A stretch of DNA of 64,000 nt, taken from Sphingobacteriales bacterium (GTDB taxonomy: Bacteria > Bacteroidota > Bacteroidia > Chitinophagales > UBA2359). The notes below the pieces were generated by a model. That model ran no database searches and was not told the origin of the DNA. It saw only the letters and a program-made list of their open reading frames with translations. The DNA lies in NCBI GenBank assembly GCA_016711285.1, contig JADJTG010000002.1:496001-560000 (forward strand). Reading direction: 5' to 3'. A program made the translations under genes and the position numbers. Below, piece after piece: positions 36,267 through 45,121 of this stretch (within the stretch, counting starts at the first letter, position 1; every line of letters starts with the position of its first letter).

Positions 36267-37352
36267 GCCGCATTTTGCGTGGGCATCGCCGCATTTTGCG
36301 TGGGCATCGCCGCATTTTGCGTGGGCATCGCCGCATTTTGCGTGGGCATCGCCGCATTTTGCGTGGGCATCGCCGCATTTTGCGTGGGCATCGCCGCATT
36401 TGGCGTGGGCATCGCCGCATTTGGCGTGGGCATCGCCGCATTTTGCGTGGGCATTGCCGCATTTTGCGTGGGCATTGCCGCATTTTGCGTGGGCATTGCC
36501 GCATTTTGCGTGGGCATTGCCGCATTTTGCGTGGGCATTGCCGCATTTTGTGTGAGCGGTGCCGCAGTTTGCGTGAGCGGTGCCGCATTGTGCGTGAGCG
36601 GTGCCGCATTTTGCGTGAGCGGTGCCGCATTTTGCGTGGGCATTGCCTCATTTTGCGTGGGCCTTGCCGCATTTTGCGTGGGTATTGCCGCATTTTGCGT
36701 GGGCATTGCCGCATTTTGCGTGGGCATTGCCGCATTTTGCGTGGGCAGTGCCGCATTTTGCGTGGGCAGTGCCGCATTTTGCGTGGGCAGTGCCGCATTT
36801 TGCGTGGGCAGTGCCGCATTTTGCGTGGGCGGTGCCGCATTTTGCGTGGGCGGTGCCGCATTTTGCGTGGGCGGTGCCGCATTTTGCGTGGGCGGTGCCG
36901 CATTTTGCGTGGGGGGTGCCGCATTTTGCGTGGGCGGTGCCGCATTTTGCGTGGGCATTGCCGCATTTTGCGTGGGCAGTGCCGCATTTTGCGTGGGCAG
37001 TGCCGCATTTTGCGTGGGCAGTGCCGCATTTTGCGTGGGCAGTGCCGCATTTTGCGTGGGCGGTGCCGCATTTTGCGTGGGCGGTGCCGCATTTTGCGTG
37101 GGCGGTGCCGCATTTTGCGTGGGCGGTGCCGCATTTTGCGTGGGCGGTGCCGCATTTTGCGTGGGCGGTGCCGCATTTTGCGTGGGCGGTGCCGCATTTT
37201 GCGTGGGCGGTGCCGCATTTTGCGTGGGCGGTGCCGCATTTTGCGTGGGCGGTGCCGCATTTTGCGTGGGCGGTGCCGCATTTTGCGTGGGCGGTGCCGC
37301 ATTTTGCGTGGGCGGTGCCGCATTTTGCGTGGGCGGTGCCGCATTTTGCGTG
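36267..37352. repeat. 21-bp minisatellite 1, about 52 copies
   Basis: The unit is GCCGCATTTTGCGTGGGC plus a variable three-base tail. Variants come in blocks: ATC (first copies), ATT, GGT with a GAGC change, AGT, GGT, and again ATT, AGT and GGT. This shows repeated local duplication. Because 21 is a multiple of three and the unit lacks stops in five frames, long meaningless frames run through it on both strands. It lies between the 3' end of dnaN and the box of the minus-strand cassettes. No gene is supported in 36134-37498. Confidence 0.9.
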
Positions 37353-37378
37353 GCATTAATACTTATAACAAGCACACC

Positions 37379-37410
37379 AACCTTGACAAAGTTATAACTT
37401 TGTCAAGGTT
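37379..37410. repeat. Perfect 32-nt palindrome at the right edge of minisatellite 1
   Basis: AACCTTGACAAAGTTA followed by TAACTTTGTCAAGGTT is perfectly self-complementary over 32 nt. It ends about 90 bp after the dnaN stop and could also terminate dnaN transcription. Confidence 0.75.
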
Positions 37411-37498
37411 CAAAAAAAAGACCTTTTAAAATATATATGTTTGATTTACAGGCTTATAGAGCTATAAGCTGTTGATAAATAATGCCGACTACAATAAT

Positions 37499-38617
37499 CT
37501 AATAATTCATCATGATTGGCATTACTAACATAGTCACTTCTTCATTTTCCTGCTGCTCTACGGGTTCTATGAGTCCGGCGCGGCTCGGAGTAGAAAGTTT
37601 GATTAATACATCATCAGTGCCCAACACATTGAGCATTTCCAGCAAAAAGCGTGCATTGAAAGCTATACGCATCGGATTTCCTTCGTATTGTGCCTGCATA
37701 CGCTCATTGGCTTCGTTGGCGAAGTCGGCATCTTGCGCACTCAATATAACTTCATCAGGCTGAATATCCAAAATAACCTGATAAGTGGTTTTACTGGAAT
37801 AAATAGAAAGACGGCGCAGGGCATTCTGAAACTCACCGCGCGGCAAAGTGAGCATATTGCCGTTGTCGCGCGGGATAACGGCGTTGTAGTCAGGAAAACG
37901 CGCATCTATCAAACGGCACACCAGCAAAGTATTGCCAATGGCAAAAAAAGCATTGGTGCTGTTGTAAGAAATATTCACAATACCCTCTGCTTTCGCCAAA
38001 GCTCCTTTGAGCAAATTCATTGCTTTGCGCGGCACAATAAAATTGGAAAACTGCGAGCTATTGACGGCTTTGTGGGAATATTTTACCAATTTGTGGGCAT
38101 CGGTGGCAACAAAATTAGTGCCTTCTTGGTCAATGGATACCAGCACACCCGTCATTGCCGGACGCAACTCATCGCTGCTCACCGCAAAAATGGTTTTGTT
38201 GATGGCATTGAGCAAAATAGTCGCCGGCATTTCAATGGCTTGTCCCTCTTTGTTTTCGGGAATCAGGGGAAAATCGTTGCCGTTTTCGCCTGCCAGCTTA
38301 TATTTTCCGGTTTGCGATTGAATAGTAACGGCATAAGTATCATCATCAATATCAAATTCAAGCGGTTGGTCGGGCAATGCCTTGAGCGTATCCAATAATA
38401 TTTTTGCCGGAATAGCCACTCTACCATCTTTGATACCCTCCACCTGAAGGGAGGTACTCATGGAGGTTTCAAGGTCGCTGGCTGCAATGCGCAATTCGTG
38501 ATGGTGCAAGCTGAATAAAAAATCTTCCAGAATGGGTAAGATACTATTGTTGCTGATAGCACCGCTGAGTGTGCTCAGTTCAGCAGATATTGCCGCAGTA
38601 GAAACGTTGAACTTCAT
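37499..38617 (-). CDS. dnaN: DNA polymerase III sliding clamp (beta subunit)
   Basis: This 372-residue ring-forming clamp tethers the replicative polymerase to DNA. The family's three-domain layout is visible: MKFNVSTAAISAELSTLSGA at the N-terminus, the ISNNSILPILEDFLF block, SDELRPAMTGVLV, ATDAHKLVKYSH, the LIDARFPDYNAVIP block, and the C-terminal MLVMPIMMNY (the usual MPM/L ending). The start is taken at 38617: a TACCTTTG promoter element at 38684-38691 overlaps the longer reading frame, and family members begin at MKF. The 21-bp minisatellite lies just downstream. Confidence 0.96.
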   Translation of the reverse strand: MKFNVSTAAISAELSTLSGAISNNSILPILEDFLFSLHHHELRIAASDLETSMSTSLQVEGIKDGRVAIPAKILLDTLKALPDQPLEFDIDDDTYAVTIQSQTGKYKLAGENGNDFPLIPENKEGQAIEMPATILLNAINKTIFAVSSDELRPAMTGVLVSIDQEGTNFVATDAHKLVKYSHKAVNSSQFSNFIVPRKAMNLLKGALAKAEGIVNISYNSTNAFFAIGNTLLVCRLIDARFPDYNAVIPRDNGNMLTLPRGEFQNALRRLSIYSSKTTYQVILDIQPDEVILSAQDADFANEANERMQAQYEGNPMRIAFNARFLLEMLNVLGTDDVLIKLSTPSRAGLIEPVEQQENEEVTMLVMPIMMNY

Positions 38618-38683
38618 ATTTTCTGATATTTTTATTATTTCATTATTTTGAACAAAAAAACGTGCCAATCTTAAATGGACGTG

Positions 38684-38691
38684 CAAAGGTA
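38684..38691 (-). promoter_or_regulatory. dnaN promoter -7 element
   Basis: TACCTTTG on the minus strand, 67 nt before the dnaN ATG, matches TAnnTTTG and rules out translation from 38686. Confidence 0.55.
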
Positions 38692-38816
38692 CTGTATTTA
38701 TCAGATAATTTTAAGCAATGACTTGTCTATAAATGCAAACAAAACAACACAGATATATTTTTATTTGCTGTATCGGCGGATAGGTTTTATTTTCGGATTT
38801 TTTTTTGTATTATCTG

Positions 38817-39260
38817 ATGGAAATATTGAACGATACCCATTTTATGCGCTATGCCTTGCAGGAAGCGCGTTTGGCTTATGCAGCCGACGAAGTGCCGGTG
38901 GGCGCGGTGTTGGTGTGCCGCAACCAGATTATTGCCAAAGCACACAACCAAACCGAACAACTCAAAGATCCCACCGCCCACGCCGAACTGCTCGGCATTA
39001 CGGCGGCTTGTCATCATTTAGGCAGCCGCTACCTGTCGCAATGCGTGTTGTATGTGACCTTAGAGCCTTGTGTGATGTGCGCTGCCGCACTAAATTGGGC
39101 ACAATTGGGAAAATTGGTGTATGGAGCTGCCGACGAAAAAAGAGGCTTCAAGTGTATTCATCAGCCTTTGCTACACCCCAAAACGGCGGTTATCGGCGGC
39201 GTGCTGCAAGAAGATTGTGCGGCTTTGTTGCTGGATTTTTTCAAACAAAAACGGAACTAA
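38817..39260 (+). CDS. tadA: tRNA-specific adenosine deaminase
   Basis: This protein of about 147 residues is a zinc deaminase that converts A34 to inosine in tRNA-Arg. The zinc/catalytic motifs are HAE in DPTAHAELLGI and PCxxC in TLEPCVMCAAAL, with the family's N-terminal MRYALQEARLAYAADEVPVG and late YGAADEKRGF. The start is MEILND at 38817, four codons inside the longest frame. A cassette is inserted about 45 bp downstream. Confidence 0.93.
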   Translation: MEILNDTHFMRYALQEARLAYAADEVPVGAVLVCRNQIIAKAHNQTEQLKDPTAHAELLGITAACHHLGSRYLSQCVLYVTLEPCVMCAAALNWAQLGKLVYGAADEKRGFKCIHQPLLHPKTAVIGGVLQEDCAALLLDFFKQKRN

Positions 39261-39379
39261 TTGCGCATTTTACCGTTTTTATATACAGAAAATGCACTTA
39301 TTTGTTGTTGTGTGCAATGCTAAAAGACACCCTACCCCAAAAAATCAATCTATAAATTTGTACTTTTGACAAAAAACAA

Positions 39380-40471
39380 ATGGACATAGTTGGCAAAATA
39401 ACAGGCATAAAATATCAAGTTCTTTTCACAGAGAATTTGAAAGATGTGAAAATAAAAGGTTTTGACATAAATGAAATGCCTTCGTCTTGCTTGCTGACAA
39501 GTAACAAAAATACATTTGCTATTTCAAAATGGGTTTCACCAAAAAGAACACGTTCCTATCCTTTTGAACGAGTTTATAATACTTTAAATATTTCAAAGAA
39601 AATTACTGTAATTCCAATTGTTAAAGACGAAGGAGCAAAAGGCGACAGAGATTTTATACAATGGGACACCGTTTCGCTGATGTCATTGTTAGATGTTTTT
39701 GTGATTTTTGCTTATTACGACAAAGCGGAAAAAGCTGATAAAAAAATAACCAATCAACAATTTGATAATAGATATGTCCTGTCAAAAATAAAAGAAATTG
39801 AGCAATACCATAGTTCGGCTTTACATTGGAATTTGAACGAATTGAATACCAATTTGCACAAAATTATTGATAAAGTCAAAACCTCTTATGCTAACATTGA
39901 ACAAACCACAAATGTGAAGTTGCACAATCCAACCGGTTTAGAAAACTTTAAGGAGAAAATAGGCAAAGATGTATCTCTTTTTATGGCATTTTCAAGAGAC
40001 AAAGCACAAAAAGCACAGTCAAGAGAATATGTTACACTTCAACCAAAAGAGAGTTTATCAACACTTTCAAAAGCAAAAGTTACCATTACCAATTATTTAG
40101 GTGGTCAATACTTTTTAACTGTTGATGAAATTAAAATCACACCAATCAAAGTCAGTTTAATTGAAGGCAAACATAGCAAAAACGCTTTACTGCCAAGTAA
40201 GGGCGACATTAAAGACGGGCTTTTGAAAATGATTTTGTACAGCAACCTTTCAGAAGTTACTGTCAATGGTAATAATATGAAAAGCGAAGCAATTTTAAAC
40301 TTAACCTCTGCAAAACTCAAAGGTATCATTACATCTTCAAGTTCAAAAAAAGAACTTGCCCAATTCATTTCTGAAAACACGTTTTCTGACCTTCAAATAA
40401 AACTAGTAGAAACAATATTTTCAGAAGCAAAGCAAAATAATTTTATCATTCAAATACAACATTCAAAATGA
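39380..40471 (+). CDS. Probable type II restriction endonuclease
   Basis: This 363-residue protein of no family I can name overlaps by 4 nt the start of an adenine methylase, the usual layout of a restriction-modification operon. The C-terminal third has a possible PD-(D/E)XK core: VDEIKITPIKVSLIEGKHSK, with E-G-K preceded by a strand. Earlier parts (WVSPKRTRSYPFERVYNTL, FIQWDTVSLMSLLDVFVIFA, HWNLNELNTNLHKI) look conserved in character but give no function. Identification rests mainly on the partner and the EGK motif. Confidence 0.65.
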   Translation: MDIVGKITGIKYQVLFTENLKDVKIKGFDINEMPSSCLLTSNKNTFAISKWVSPKRTRSYPFERVYNTLNISKKITVIPIVKDEGAKGDRDFIQWDTVSLMSLLDVFVIFAYYDKAEKADKKITNQQFDNRYVLSKIKEIEQYHSSALHWNLNELNTNLHKIIDKVKTSYANIEQTTNVKLHNPTGLENFKEKIGKDVSLFMAFSRDKAQKAQSREYVTLQPKESLSTLSKAKVTITNYLGGQYFLTVDEIKITPIKVSLIEGKHSKNALLPSKGDIKDGLLKMILYSNLSEVTVNGNNMKSEAILNLTSAKLKGIITSSSSKKELAQFISENTFSDLQIKLVETIFSEAKQNNFIIQIQHSK

Positions 40472-41322
40472 TAAAAAGTCCATTAAGATACCCTGGTGGG
40501 AAAAGCAGGTCAGTAGATTTAATAGCTACTATTATTCCTGAATTTGATGAATTTAGAGAACCCTTTTTAGGTGGTGGCTCTATTTTCATTTATGCAAAAC
40601 AAAGATTTCCTAATAAAACATTTTGGATTAACGACCTTTATTATGAACTCTACAAATTTTGGGAAATGACCCAAAAAGATGTAGATGCACTTATTGACAA
40701 AATTTACGAATGGCGGAATCAATTCCCTATTGGAAAAGAATTGCATAAATTTCTGAATGAAAATTTGGCAACATTCAACGATTTAGAAAGAGGTGCTGCC
40801 TTTTTTATTTACAATCGGATTACCTTTTCAGGAACAAGTTTAAGTGGCGGATTTAGTGAACACGCTTTTACAGGAAGATTTACAGAAAGTAGTATTCAAC
40901 GACTCAATCAATTTGCGAAAGTAATCAATGGTTCAAAAATTACTAATTTAGACTACGAAGAATTAGTAAAACGAGAAGGCGAAAATGTTTTTATTTTTCT
41001 TGACCCACCTTATTATTCAGCGACAAAATCTGCATTATATGGTAAAAATGGGAATATGCACAAATCATTTGACCACGTAAAGTTTGCCGAAAATATGAAA
41101 AATTGTAAACATAAATGGCTAATAACTTATGACGACAGCGAATACATTAGAGATTTGTTTTCTTTTGCCAACATTATACCTTGGGAGTTGATGTATGGTA
41201 TGAGAAATGTAAAAGCAGGTGCAGACCAAAAAGGAAAAGAACTATTTATATCAAATTATTTAGAAGCGTTGCCCGAAAAACAACAATTGACATTATTTGA
41301 ACCAACAGAAAAATATGGATAG
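40468..41322 (+). CDS. D12-class DNA N6-adenine methyltransferase
   Basis: This 284-residue Dam-type methylase protects the sites of the endonuclease encoded just before. Motifs are the N-terminal LRYPGGKSR (SAM site), REPFLGGGSIF, WINDLYYELYKFW, RITFSGTSLSGGFS, and the catalytic FLDPPYYSATKS. Full length. The start overlaps the preceding stop (ATGA), giving coupled translation. The stop is 8 nt before the cassette's terminal palindrome. Confidence 0.93.
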   Translation: MIKSPLRYPGGKSRSVDLIATIIPEFDEFREPFLGGGSIFIYAKQRFPNKTFWINDLYYELYKFWEMTQKDVDALIDKIYEWRNQFPIGKELHKFLNENLATFNDLERGAAFFIYNRITFSGTSLSGGFSEHAFTGRFTESSIQRLNQFAKVINGSKITNLDYEELVKREGENVFIFLDPPYYSATKSALYGKNGNMHKSFDHVKFAENMKNCKHKWLITYDDSEYIRDLFSFANIIPWELMYGMRNVKAGADQKGKELFISNYLEALPEKQQLTLFEPTEKYG

Positions 41323-41330
41323 AAAAGCAC

Positions 41331-41462
41331 TGCACACAACAAGGATTTACTAAAATGTCGAGATTCAGTGCTAAATTGAGCATTCGGAATTCTAATAAAC
41401 ATTTATACTAAACTGAATATTTGTGCTTCTAATTCCGCTTCTTCGCCAAGCCCCAAACCCAC
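41331..41462 (+). repeat. attC-like site after the restriction-modification pair
   Basis: The site opens TGCACACAAC and then carries the family words TCAGTGCTAAATTGAGCATTCG and TTCTAATTCCGC. It ends CTTCGCCAAGCCCC-AAACCC at 41441-41460. The final GTT is absent, as also at 59385, which suggests these are the chromosomal far ends of the insertions. Confidence 0.65.
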
Positions 41463-41516
41463 AAATAAGTTTTAAATTTCATTATTCAATATATTTTAAT
41501 AAAAAAAACAATAATT

Positions 41517-42128
41517 ATGTCATTCAAACTTCCCGAACTCCCCTACGCTTACACCGCCTTAGAACCGCACATTGATGCCCGCACGATGGAAATTCATCAC
41601 AGCAAACACCATGCAGCCTATACCAACAACCTCAATGCTGCCATTGCGGGTACAGAATTGGAGCAAAAAAGTATAGAAGACCTGCTTCAAATAGCCATAG
41701 ACCCCGCTAATACCGCCATTCGCAACAATGGCGGCGGTTATTACAATCACAATTTGTTTTGGGAAATTATGTCGCCCACCGGCGGCGGCAAACCCACCGG
41801 CGAAGTGGCAGCAGCCATAGAGCGCGATTTGGGTGGTTTTGATGCGTTTAAAGAGGCATTTAGCAAAGCCGCCGCTACCCGTTTTGGCAGTGGCTGGGCG
41901 TGGTTGTGCGTACACAAAGGCGGCAAAGTAGAAATTTGCTCCACCGCCAACCAAGACAACCCCCCGATGCCGGGTATCGGCTGCGGTGGTTTTCCGGTTT
42001 TGGGCTTAGATGTGTGGGAACACGCCTATTACCTCAACTACCAAAATCGCCGCCCCGATTACATCAACGCTTTTTTCAATGTAATCAATTGGGAAGCCGT
42101 AGAAAAACGCTATCAACAAGGCAAATAA
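41517..42128 (+). CDS. Superoxide dismutase, Fe/Mn type
   Basis: This 203-residue cytosolic enzyme dismutates superoxide. Metal ligands are in place: His in EIHHSKHHAAYTNNL, His in YYNHNLFWEIM, and Asp/His in LDVWEHAYYLNYQNRRPDYI. The full family length is present. Iron versus manganese cannot be settled reliably by eye. A strong terminator follows at 42160-42190. Confidence 0.95.
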   Translation: MSFKLPELPYAYTALEPHIDARTMEIHHSKHHAAYTNNLNAAIAGTELEQKSIEDLLQIAIDPANTAIRNNGGGYYNHNLFWEIMSPTGGGKPTGEVAAAIERDLGGFDAFKEAFSKAAATRFGSGWAWLCVHKGGKVEICSTANQDNPPMPGIGCGGFPVLGLDVWEHAYYLNYQNRRPDYINAFFNVINWEAVEKRYQQGK

Positions 42129-42158
42129 AATTGTTTAAAATTAGTATTTTACCTACAA

Positions 42159-42190
42159 GGGCTGTCCGAAAAAACTGTTTTCGGGCAGCC
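42159..42190 (+). terminator. Terminator after sod
   Basis: GGCTGTCCGAAAA and TTTTCGGGCAGCC form a 13-bp stem with one G-T pair, followed by TTTCTTT. Confidence 0.8.
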
Positions 42191-42402
42191 TTTCTTTGTA
42201 TGTAACTCTTATTTTTTTCAAAAAACACAAAGAAAAGATATATTTTCCCGCTATTGGCTATGTATATATTTAAAAAGAAGAAGTATGTTTGATGCCTATA
42301 ACAAAAATAAATATAGTGGCGAAACGCTTCTGTGAGCGTCCTATACGATACATTTTATTGAATTAAAATACTCCTACAAAAAAATAAATTTTATAACTAA
42401 CC

Positions 42403-43050
42403 ATGAAATTTTCAAAAATATTGATGTTGTCTTTGGCATTTTTGATGACCATCGTTTCCTGCCGCTACAAGGGTCCCGAAGATTTGCCGAAATTCAAAAA
42501 AAAATTTAAAGCACAAATAGAAGGTTTTGAAAAACAAAAAAACGACACCAACGAAATTGTGGACAAGAGCGTGCAACGGCTCGGCACTATTCAGCAGGCA
42601 TTGGAGAGTGCGAAAAATGTAGATAGCGAATTTAAGCAAGTATATAACGAGTGGGACAGAGTGAATAAAGAAGTGGAAGGTTTGTATAAAGAATATTCCG
42701 ATTTAAAATCTGATGCCGAAAATTTGTTTTCGGCGATGAAAAAACAAACCGAAGGGCTGCGCGATGCCAAAACCCGCGGCGAACTCAACAGTGCCATCAA
42801 CAAAACCGAATTGGAGTACCAGCAAACCCTCCAAAAAACCGAAAAAGCCATTACACAGTTGCGCGGCTTACACGACGAAGCCTTGGATATTGTAAAAGCC
42901 TTAGAAGTGGCTATTGCTTTGGGGCAAATAGCACAAATTAATTCGGGGTTGCAAAATATAGAAGGGCGCGTAGCCACGATTATGGCAGATTTGAACAAAA
43001 CCATCGTGGATAGCAAAGACCTCTACAACAAACGTATTGATAAGTTTTAA
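42403..43050 (+). CDS. Coiled-coil lipoprotein of unknown function
   Basis: In this 215-residue protein, residues 1-19 are a lipoprotein signal peptide with the lipobox cysteine in TIVSC at residue 20. The rest is almost entirely charged helix with heptad character (KKKFKAQIEGFEKQKNDTNE, EWDRVNKEVEGLYKEYSDLK), suggesting a long coiled coil anchored in the membrane facing the periplasm. No family recognised. A terminator at 43081 closes the unit. Confidence 0.7.
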   Translation: MKFSKILMLSLAFLMTIVSCRYKGPEDLPKFKKKFKAQIEGFEKQKNDTNEIVDKSVQRLGTIQQALESAKNVDSEFKQVYNEWDRVNKEVEGLYKEYSDLKSDAENLFSAMKKQTEGLRDAKTRGELNSAINKTELEYQQTLQKTEKAITQLRGLHDEALDIVKALEVAIALGQIAQINSGLQNIEGRVATIMADLNKTIVDSKDLYNKRIDKF

Positions 43051-43080
43051 CCGACCGAAAAAAATAAATTCCTTATCTAA

Positions 43081-43117
43081 AAAAAGCTACTTACATTTCT
43101 GATAAGCAGCTTTTTTT
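43081..43117 (+). terminator. Terminator after the lipoprotein gene
   Basis: AAAAAGCTACTTA (43081-43093) pairs with TAAGCAGCTTTTT (43103-43115) with one mismatch and a T tail. Confidence 0.7.
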
Positions 43118-43212
43118 ATTATTGTGTATATGTTGGTTGTTTTTTTACAATTTCGTTACATTTAAAAAAATGAATTGCAATAGCTTCACAAAATATTTAT
43201 ATTTTTTATGCC

Positions 43213-44907
43213 ATGAAATTTACTTTTCTTTGTTACCTGCTCCTGCTTACACCACCTGCTATCTTGGCTCAGTGCGAAGCGGGTACTGCTGTCGCCGAAC
43301 TCAACATCAATAATGTGCGCACCCCACTTCTTTGCGGCGGCGACTTGTGGAAATACAGAGAAATGTTCAGCAACAACACCGAAGACACTTTGGGTTCGTA
43401 CCAAGTGCCAAAATCAGCACCCCAAACACATAACGCTATTTATGCCGGTTCACTTTGGATAAGCGCATTAGATGAATACAACAACCAACATATCGCCGCC
43501 GAATTGTATCGAAAAAGTAGCATTGATGGCAGTAGTATAAATGATTATTTTCCGGGAACGCTGGCAACTAATGGCGTATATTTATGCGAAGAATTTGACC
43601 GACACTGGACAGTATATGGCAACGACATCAGCGATTTTATCACCCAATTCAACAACAACCTCATCACTGACATCAGCCAAGTACCCGCTTCCATTGCTCA
43701 GTGGCCCGGCAGAAACAATCCGTATTTTAGCGATTTTCAACTACCTTCCGACAAAGATTTAGCCCCTTTTTACGACACCAACCACGACCAAATCTATAAT
43801 CCCTTAGACGGCGACTATCCGGTAGTATATTCTGATACAGAAGGCTCTTATACCGACCAAATGGTGTGGCATATTGTAAATGACGGCAACGGCGAACATA
43901 CTCAAACCAAGGGTTTACCTCTGGGAATTGAAGTGGGAATAACAGCCTTTGCTTTTGCTACCGATGATGCCATCAACAACGATACTTTTTATCATTACGA
44001 AGTGCGCAATTTTTCCGGCAACACATACAATGATGTGTCGGTAGGGCATTATATTGATGTGGACTTAGGCTTTTATCTCGATGATTTTATAGGATTTTAT
44101 CCCAAACATCAAATTGCTTTTTCGTACAACGGCGACCCCTACGATGAGGGGCACTATAAAAGTGATCTTCCTTATATAGGGTTTCAATATATTCCTGCAC
44201 CTTTTTCGCAGGATACTTCTTTTAACATCACACGATTTATTACTTATGAAAAAAGCTTTAGCTCAACCACGATTAACCTCCCTTCAGAACCGGAACATTA
44301 CTATAATTATCTAAACGGAAAAAAAATGGACGGCAGTTTCTTTACCGACCCTCAAGGCAATGCTACAAAAATTTTATATTACGGAAATCCTTGTTCTTTG
44401 ACCGAATGGAATGAATTTACCAGCAACAACACACCACACGATGTTCGTATGGTGTTTAGCAGTGGCGAGCATTATCTGCCCAACGGCGAAAAACTCGACT
44501 TTACATTAGCCGTAATTTGGGACTCCGAAATTACTTATTCGCCTTGTCAAGATGATATATTCTCTACATTAGAGCAACGCCACAATGAAATAGACGCTTT
44601 CTTTGATGAGTTTCCTTTGGATAACGAAAAAATTACAAGTACAGATGCGCAAATTCCTGCATTCGCCGCAACAAATTTAGTATGTAGCCCCAACCCTTTC
44701 AGCGAACAAATAATCCTGCATCTGAACAGCAACAAAACACTGCAAGCCAGATTATTTAATATGTTGGGTCAAAATGTACTAAACACAACACTCCATAACA
44801 ACACTGCCACATTCCATACACAGCACCTTCCGGAAGGACTATATGAAATAAGCATATATGACGGAAAACAGAAAATTATTACAGACAAATTATTAAAAAT
44901 AAAATAA
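43213..44907 (+). CDS. Secreted protein with type IX secretion C-terminal domain
   Basis: This 564-residue protein has a signal peptide at 1-19 (CYLLLLTPPAILAQ), a large extracellular body with no family I can name (YAGSLWISALDEYNNQHIAA, DGDYPVVYSDTEGSYTDQMV), and a C-terminal Por/T9SS type A domain of about 75 residues (CSPNPFSEQIILHL, LFNMLGQNVLNTTL, LPEGLYEISIYDGKQKI). The T9SS domain directs export across the outer membrane and surface attachment. The body resembles secreted proteins common in gliding Bacteroidota but has no catalytic motif. Confidence 0.82.
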   Translation: MKFTFLCYLLLLTPPAILAQCEAGTAVAELNINNVRTPLLCGGDLWKYREMFSNNTEDTLGSYQVPKSAPQTHNAIYAGSLWISALDEYNNQHIAAELYRKSSIDGSSINDYFPGTLATNGVYLCEEFDRHWTVYGNDISDFITQFNNNLITDISQVPASIAQWPGRNNPYFSDFQLPSDKDLAPFYDTNHDQIYNPLDGDYPVVYSDTEGSYTDQMVWHIVNDGNGEHTQTKGLPLGIEVGITAFAFATDDAINNDTFYHYEVRNFSGNTYNDVSVGHYIDVDLGFYLDDFIGFYPKHQIAFSYNGDPYDEGHYKSDLPYIGFQYIPAPFSQDTSFNITRFITYEKSFSSTTINLPSEPEHYYNYLNGKKMDGSFFTDPQGNATKILYYGNPCSLTEWNEFTSNNTPHDVRMVFSSGEHYLPNGEKLDFTLAVIWDSEITYSPCQDDIFSTLEQRHNEIDAFFDEFPLDNEKITSTDAQIPAFAATNLVCSPNPFSEQIILHLNSNKTLQARLFNMLGQNVLNTTLHNNTATFHTQHLPEGLYEISIYDGKQKIITDKLLKIK

Positions 44908-45121
44908 AAAATATTTATTCACAACGATATATTCAATTTGTAAGATACATACATTAGTTTTTTCATTTCAATTACTGAGGATTACCTCGAAGGTCTTTAT
45001 AACTTTCGGGGCTTTTTTCCGTTAAAAAAAACGCACAACACTAGGTACTTTTCTTTGTTGTTGTTATATCAGGCAATCTGAATTTGCTTTTTATAAAAAA
45101 TTTTATTCTCCTCTTTCCTAA

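Larger units (their letters stand above)
39307..41340 (+). other. Putative integron-style cassette carrying a restriction-modification pair
   Basis: The segment opens with GTTGTGTGCA (39307-39316) and closes with its exact reverse complement TGCACACAAC (41331-41340), which begins the attC-like site after the methylase. A 10-bp perfect match between the start of a cassette and the first arm of its own terminal site is expected if it was once a circle closed by attC recombination. It lies between core genes tadA and sod. Confidence 0.7.

Noticed and set aside
36267..37352. CRISPR array
   Set aside because: Units are contiguous with no spacers, and no cas genes are nearby.
36172..37429. Long open frames of 245-394 codons on both strands across minisatellite 1
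   Set aside because: They exist only because the 21-bp unit lacks stops in five frames; all give seven-residue repeats, and none has a credible start, ribosome site or family match.
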